Positions 14,087-16,734 of a stretch of 16,734 nucleotides of DNA are shown here, one piece after another. The stretch is from an uncultured bacterium (GTDB lineage Bacteria; Bacillota; Clostridia; Oscillospirales; Acutalibacteraceae): positions 1-16,734 of the forward strand of contig CAKXIK010000056.1 in the NCBI GenBank assembly GCA_934875675.1, read 5' to 3'. Every line of letters starts with the position of its first letter. The first letter of the stretch is position 1. Both the position numbers and the translations under genes were made by a program. The notes beneath the pieces are model-generated. The model had not been told where the DNA came from and did no database searches. It was given only the letters and a program-made list of their open reading frames with translations.

Positions 14087-15778
14087 TTAATTAATTATGT
14101 TGTTTTCGGAAATATTTTTCCACATTAGACGAAATCGATGACCAACGGAATCTTGACGTGCCTCATTCACAAGCACCAAGCGTTCGCCATATCCGGAAAG
14201 AATTGCCGAACCATAACGTCCCGGCGGCAGTCCCAGCTCTTTCTTTGCACCTTCTGTCAATCGGGCAAGCCGCTTATCCGGTCTTTTGAGCAGTGCAGGC
14301 AGTTTTCCCCCGGCAACCGACGCAAGCCTGTCGCACACCAGAACATCGCGCAGCTTTTCCGGTTCCACGCCGGGCTGAACAAGCGACCAATCCCACAGCA
14401 GCTCTGTATATGCGTCCAGCGAGATGCCCTGCGGAAGCGGAAACACCGCAGAACCAAATTGGCAGAACAGTTCAAATGGCCGCAGCCGTGTTGCCTTGAG
14501 CAGATAGCAAACCGTGAACACAAAACGTCCGCTGTTGGAAAGTCGTTCCAACGCATCCTCCGCGCAATGCAGGCGCTGAAGCTCGGACGGAGTGAGCCAT
14601 CTTGTTTGCGTAATTTCGTAGGGCGGTTGCTCATTCCAGACAAAATCAAATTCCTGCGCTTGTTCCCGCAAACGTGAGCCATAAATCAGCTTTAAAAAAC
14701 CAAGCTGCAATTGATCTGCGTGCAGTGCAAATGCTTCGTCAAAACTTTGCCCAAAGCGCTCAAACCCCTCAAAAGGCAGCCCCGCGATCAAGTCAATGTG
14801 GACATGCAGCCTGCGGCAGCCAATCAAACGGGTCAGATTGGCCTTTAAACGGGAAAGGTCGGTGTGTCGGCTGACCGCCTGCAGGGTTTCCGGACAAAAG
14901 CTTTGCAGCCCTGCTTCCACCTGAAACAAGCCAACCGGTGCATTCTCCAGCAGACACAAGGTCTCCTCATCAAACAGATCGGCGCCCACTTCAAAGTGAA
15001 AGCAAACCGTTTTGGGAAACCCTGTTCCCCGTTGTTCAATTAAAAATTGCAGCAGCTCTTTGGTACGTACTGCATTGCAATTAAACGTGCGATCGATAAG
15101 TTTGACTGTCTGTGCGCCCGAATTCGCCATGCGGAGCAACTCTTTTTTTGCATAATCGATCGGAAAAAAACGAACGGGGTCGCACCGACCGGAAAGACAA
15201 AATGCACACGAAAACGGGCATCCGCGTGACGTTTCCAGATAGGCAATCCTTCCGTTCAGATGTGCAGCATATTCTGCCGTGTCCGGTATGGGCGGCAATC
15301 CGGCGGGACGATAAATCCCGGCAAAGCAGATGTTTCCGTTCATTCTACGGCACAACCCCGGCACTTCATCCAAAGCTTCACCATTCTGCAGTGCATCCAG
15401 TAAAAGTGCAAACGGTTTTTCTCCTTCCCCGGCAATCACAAAATCTGCCTCCGGCAAGGTGTTCAGTGTTTTCTGTGCGCAAAAAGAGACTTCCGGTCCT
15501 CCCAGCACGATCACACTATCCGGCTGCAGGGCACGAAGCCCGCGCACCAACTCCTGCACAACGGTTATATTCCAGATATAGCAGCAAAAGCCATAGGCAG
15601 CAGCGGGATTTTTCTGCAGTCTGTTGAGCAGCACCCCCACCGGTTCGTTGATAGTTCCCTCCACAATGTCTACCGTATGCTGACCAACAGAAAATTCGGC
15701 TACTCCCGCTTTTAAACACCACGGTGCCGGAGAAGAATGGACATATTTTGAATTTACAGAACAAATAATTGCTTGCAT
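14087..15778 (-). CDS. B12-binding-type radical SAM protein (DUF4080-like C-terminus)
   Basis: 563 residues from the ATG at 15776-15778, with AGGGAG 8 nt upstream; a longer start at 15817 has no advantage. Residues 1-135 look like the cobalamin-binding Rossmann domain (V-I-V-L-G-G-P-E-V-S-F at 89-99, G-E-G-E at 118-121), but I see no D-x-H-x-x-G cobalamin ligand motif. The radical SAM core follows, with the cluster motif C-P-F-S-C-A-F-C (Cys187, Cys191, Cys194). The C-terminal third resembles the DUF4080 region found in this family; that is a family recollection. The reaction is unknown. It is a single gene with no terminator seen before the next promoter. A TATAAT-like box near 15840 might start it, but no -35 is evident. 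Confidence 0.87.
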   Translation of the reverse strand: MQAIICSVNSKYVHSSPAPWCLKAGVAEFSVGQHTVDIVEGTINEPVGVLLNRLQKNPAAAYGFCCYIWNITVVQELVRGLRALQPDSVIVLGGPEVSFCAQKTLNTLPEADFVIAGEGEKPFALLLDALQNGEALDEVPGLCRRMNGNICFAGIYRPAGLPPIPDTAEYAAHLNGRIAYLETSRGCPFSCAFCLSGRCDPVRFFPIDYAKKELLRMANSGAQTVKLIDRTFNCNAVRTKELLQFLIEQRGTGFPKTVCFHFEVGADLFDEETLCLLENAPVGLFQVEAGLQSFCPETLQAVSRHTDLSRLKANLTRLIGCRRLHVHIDLIAGLPFEGFERFGQSFDEAFALHADQLQLGFLKLIYGSRLREQAQEFDFVWNEQPPYEITQTRWLTPSELQRLHCAEDALERLSNSGRFVFTVCYLLKATRLRPFELFCQFGSAVFPLPQGISLDAYTELLWDWSLVQPGVEPEKLRDVLVCDRLASVAGGKLPALLKRPDKRLARLTEGAKKELGLPPGRYGSAILSGYGERLVLVNEARQDSVGHRFRLMWKNISENNIIN

Positions 15779-15907
15779 AAAAACGGCTCCCTTCGCCGAA
15801 TGATCAGATTGATCCATTCCTTGCTACAAAATATTTTATTATATTATCGCTCATTTTCAATCGAATAGCAACCACACGAATAGTTTTGAGACAATCGGCT
15901 ATCCTAA

Positions 15908-16010
15908 TATTAATTTCTTTTGAAACGATAGATAAAACTTTTCGCAAAAAACCGTATATGTTCAAGCCCTTTTTCTTGATTTTTATATCGTTTCTAATTC
16001 GAAATTAGTT
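15908..16010 (+). repeat. Inverted-repeat element, copy 2 (upstream of the 49-aa gene)
   Basis: Left arm TTAATTTC-TTTT-GAAACGAT (15910-15929) pairs with right arm ATCGTTTC-TAATTC-GAAATTAG (15987-16008): an outer 7-9 bp helix, an internal loop TTTT/TAATTC, an 8-bp helix, then after a 2-nt bulge ATAAAA/TTTTAT (15932-15937 with 15981-15986). An inner TCAAG/CTTGA hairpin is at 15962-15979. The flanks are TA on the left and TT on the right. It shares 26 of 29 bases with copy 1 at the right end, and the order of helices and loops is the same. Confidence 0.75.
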
Positions 16011-16077
16011 TTATTCTACCCAAATTTCATTTTCTATCTGTGCACATATCCTGCACTGAGAAAGGAAGGCTCAATTT

Positions 16078-16227
16078 ATGGATCCGAAACAATTTAATGA
16101 AGAAACGCGCAAATACTTTAACTCACTCCCTCCCATGATTCAGGAAGATCTTATTCAAAGTAATGTTCAAATTTCCGGAAAAGAAGAACTGCAGCGCATT
16201 GCAGAGCATCTTTTACAGCGCGACTAA
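16078..16227 (+). CDS. Small protein of unknown function (49 aa)
   Basis: A 49-codon ORF, too short for most ORF listings, with ATG at 16078 and AAAGGAAGG 8 nt upstream. The product is charged and probably helical: an N-terminal M-D-P-K-Q-F-N-E-E-T-R, then Y-F-N-S-L-P-P-M-I-Q-E-D-L-I-Q-S, then K-E-E-L-Q-R-I-A-E-H-L-L. There is no membrane segment or signal peptide. I do not recognise a named family, although the L-P-P-M-I-Q-E-x-L-x-Q-S pattern feels like that of small conserved clostridial proteins. A copy of the inverted-repeat element ends 69 nt upstream, as for spoVAD, which hints at shared control with sporulation but does not prove it. The insertion sequence begins about 70 bp downstream. 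Confidence 0.72.
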   Translation: MDPKQFNEETRKYFNSLPPMIQEDLIQSNVQISGKEELQRIAEHLLQRD

Positions 16228-16280
16228 TTCTAATCCTGCATCTTTGATATGCACAAAAAAGCCTTTGACTGCCATTATTA

Positions 16281-16289
16281 TGATATAAT
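16281..16289 (+). promoter_or_regulatory. Extended -10 promoter before the insertion-sequence ORF
   Basis: TGATATAAT: a TATAAT at 16284-16289 preceded by TGn. A TTGACT at 16265-16270 is only 13 bp upstream, too close for a normal -35. It could drive the transposase ORF at 16353. Confidence 0.5.
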
Positions 16290-16297
16290 CCCCATAG

Positions 16298-16734
16298 AGT
16301 AGACACTTGAAATAACAAAAAGATTTCAAGACTACACTAAGGGGGTTATTTTATGTCAAGGAGAAGGAACAAACATTACAGCAAGGAAATAAAATTACAA
16401 GCGGTACAGGATTATTTATCCGGCGGCGGAAGTTATGAAACATTAAGAAAAAAGTATGGATTATTAAGTTCAACGCAACTCAAGAACTGGGTGAAATGGT
16501 ATAATGGTCATAAAGAAAGGAAGGAGTCGCACGGCTCCGGAACGGAGATCTATATGACCAAGGGAAGAAAAACAACACAACAGGCACGAGCGGAAATTGT
16601 AGCATTCTGTATTGAACACGGGAAGGACTATCCGCTAACAATACAGACATACGGTGTATCGTACCAACAAATCTATTTGTGGGTGCGAAAGTACGAAGAA
16701 AAAGGTGTAGACGGACTGGCAGACGGCAGAGGAC
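16298..16734 (+). mobile_element. IS3-family insertion sequence, left part (truncated by the window)
   Basis: The left boundary is an estimate. A hairpin at 16299-16335 (GTAG, CTTGAAAT at 16306-16313, ATTTCAAG at 16323-16330, CTAC) lies just upstream of the transposase ORF and probably includes or adjoins the terminal inverted repeat. The right end, the second transposase ORF and any target duplication are outside the window. Confidence 0.65.
16353..16734 (+). CDS. IS3-family transposase OrfA-like HTH protein (partial)
   Basis: 127 codons are visible, open at the window end. There are two helix-turn-helix units in tandem: residues about 8-50 (Y-S-K-E-I-K-L-Q-A-V, then L-R-K-K-Y-G-L, then Q-L-K-N-W-V-K-W-Y) and about 75-120 (A-E-I-V-A-F-C-I-E-H-G-K-D-Y, then T-Y-G-V-S-Y-Q-Q-I-Y-L-W-V-R-K-Y-E-E-K-G-V). 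They end in the G-L-A-D-G-R-G type linker typical of OrfA of the IS150 group of the IS3 family. OrfA binds the ends of the element; the DDE catalytic OrfB normally follows by -1 frameshift. The ATG at 16353 has AGGGGG about 7 nt upstream. Intactness cannot be judged. Confidence 0.85.
   Translation, partial: MSRRRNKHYSKEIKLQAVQDYLSGGGSYETLRKKYGLLSSTQLKNWVKWYNGHKERKESHGSGTEIYMTKGRKTTQQARAEIVAFCIEHGKDYPLTIQTYGVSYQQIYLWVRKYEEKGVDGLADGRG

Noticed and set aside
16236..16252. TGCAT/ATGCA hairpin after the 49-aa gene as a terminator.
   Set aside because: Only a 5-bp AT-rich stem and no T-run follows on the plus strand.

Overview
The window looks like chromosomal DNA of an anaerobic, endospore-forming Clostridia member (Bacillota), plausibly of the Oscillospiraceae/Ruminococcaceae type. 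This placement is an inference from gene content. It rests on a spoVAC-spoVAD-spoVAE operon, the C-terminus of an [FeFe] hydrogenase, formate-tetrahydrofolate ligase, NrdR, strong AGGAGG-type ribosome binding sites, sigma-A promoters with 16-17 bp spacers, and TTG/GTG starts. No rRNA, tRNA, CRISPR array or prophage was seen.

Layout. 1-134 (+): tail of an iron hydrogenase, followed by a hairpin terminator. 218-2253 (-): sporulation operon spoVAC-spoVAD-spoVAE, with a ~95 bp inverted-repeat element between spoVAC and spoVAD. 2466-3200 (+): an ABC ATPase of the MacB/LolD type with no permease beside it. 3537-3797 (+): a small HPr-like protein without the phosphorylatable histidine, with its own good promoter. 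4089-5395 (-): a TIM-barrel sugar phosphate isomerase/epimerase-like gene followed by nrdR. 5592-7943 (-): tsaE-tsaB-rpiB-upp, joining tRNA t6A modification to pentose and uracil salvage. 8029-9696 (-): fhs, with a ~180 nt potentially structured leader and a palindrome in its promoter. 10016-12753 (+): SEDS (RodA/FtsW-type) glycosyltransferase, TRIC-like channel and EamA transporter, ending in a strong terminator. 12807-13957 (-): a cytidylate-kinase-like gene translationally coupled (ATGA) to a deoxyinosine/uracil DNA glycosylase. 14087-15778 (-): a large B12-binding-type radical SAM protein. 16078-16227 (+): a 49-residue unknown protein. About 16298 to the end (+): left part of an IS3-family insertion sequence with its first transposase ORF, cut by the window end.

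The most interesting structure outside genes is a dispersed, imperfectly palindromic repeat. Two full copies (1714-1809 and 15908-16010) share 26 of 29 bases at one end, have matching stems with a compensatory base-pair change, and sit 74 and 68 nt upstream of start codons (spoVAD and the 49-aa gene). A third, degenerate and internally deleted copy lies at 3862-3930. The copies have TA or near-TA flanks, so the element may be a MITE-like mobile repeat, a structured RNA element, or a mobile repeat put to regulatory use.
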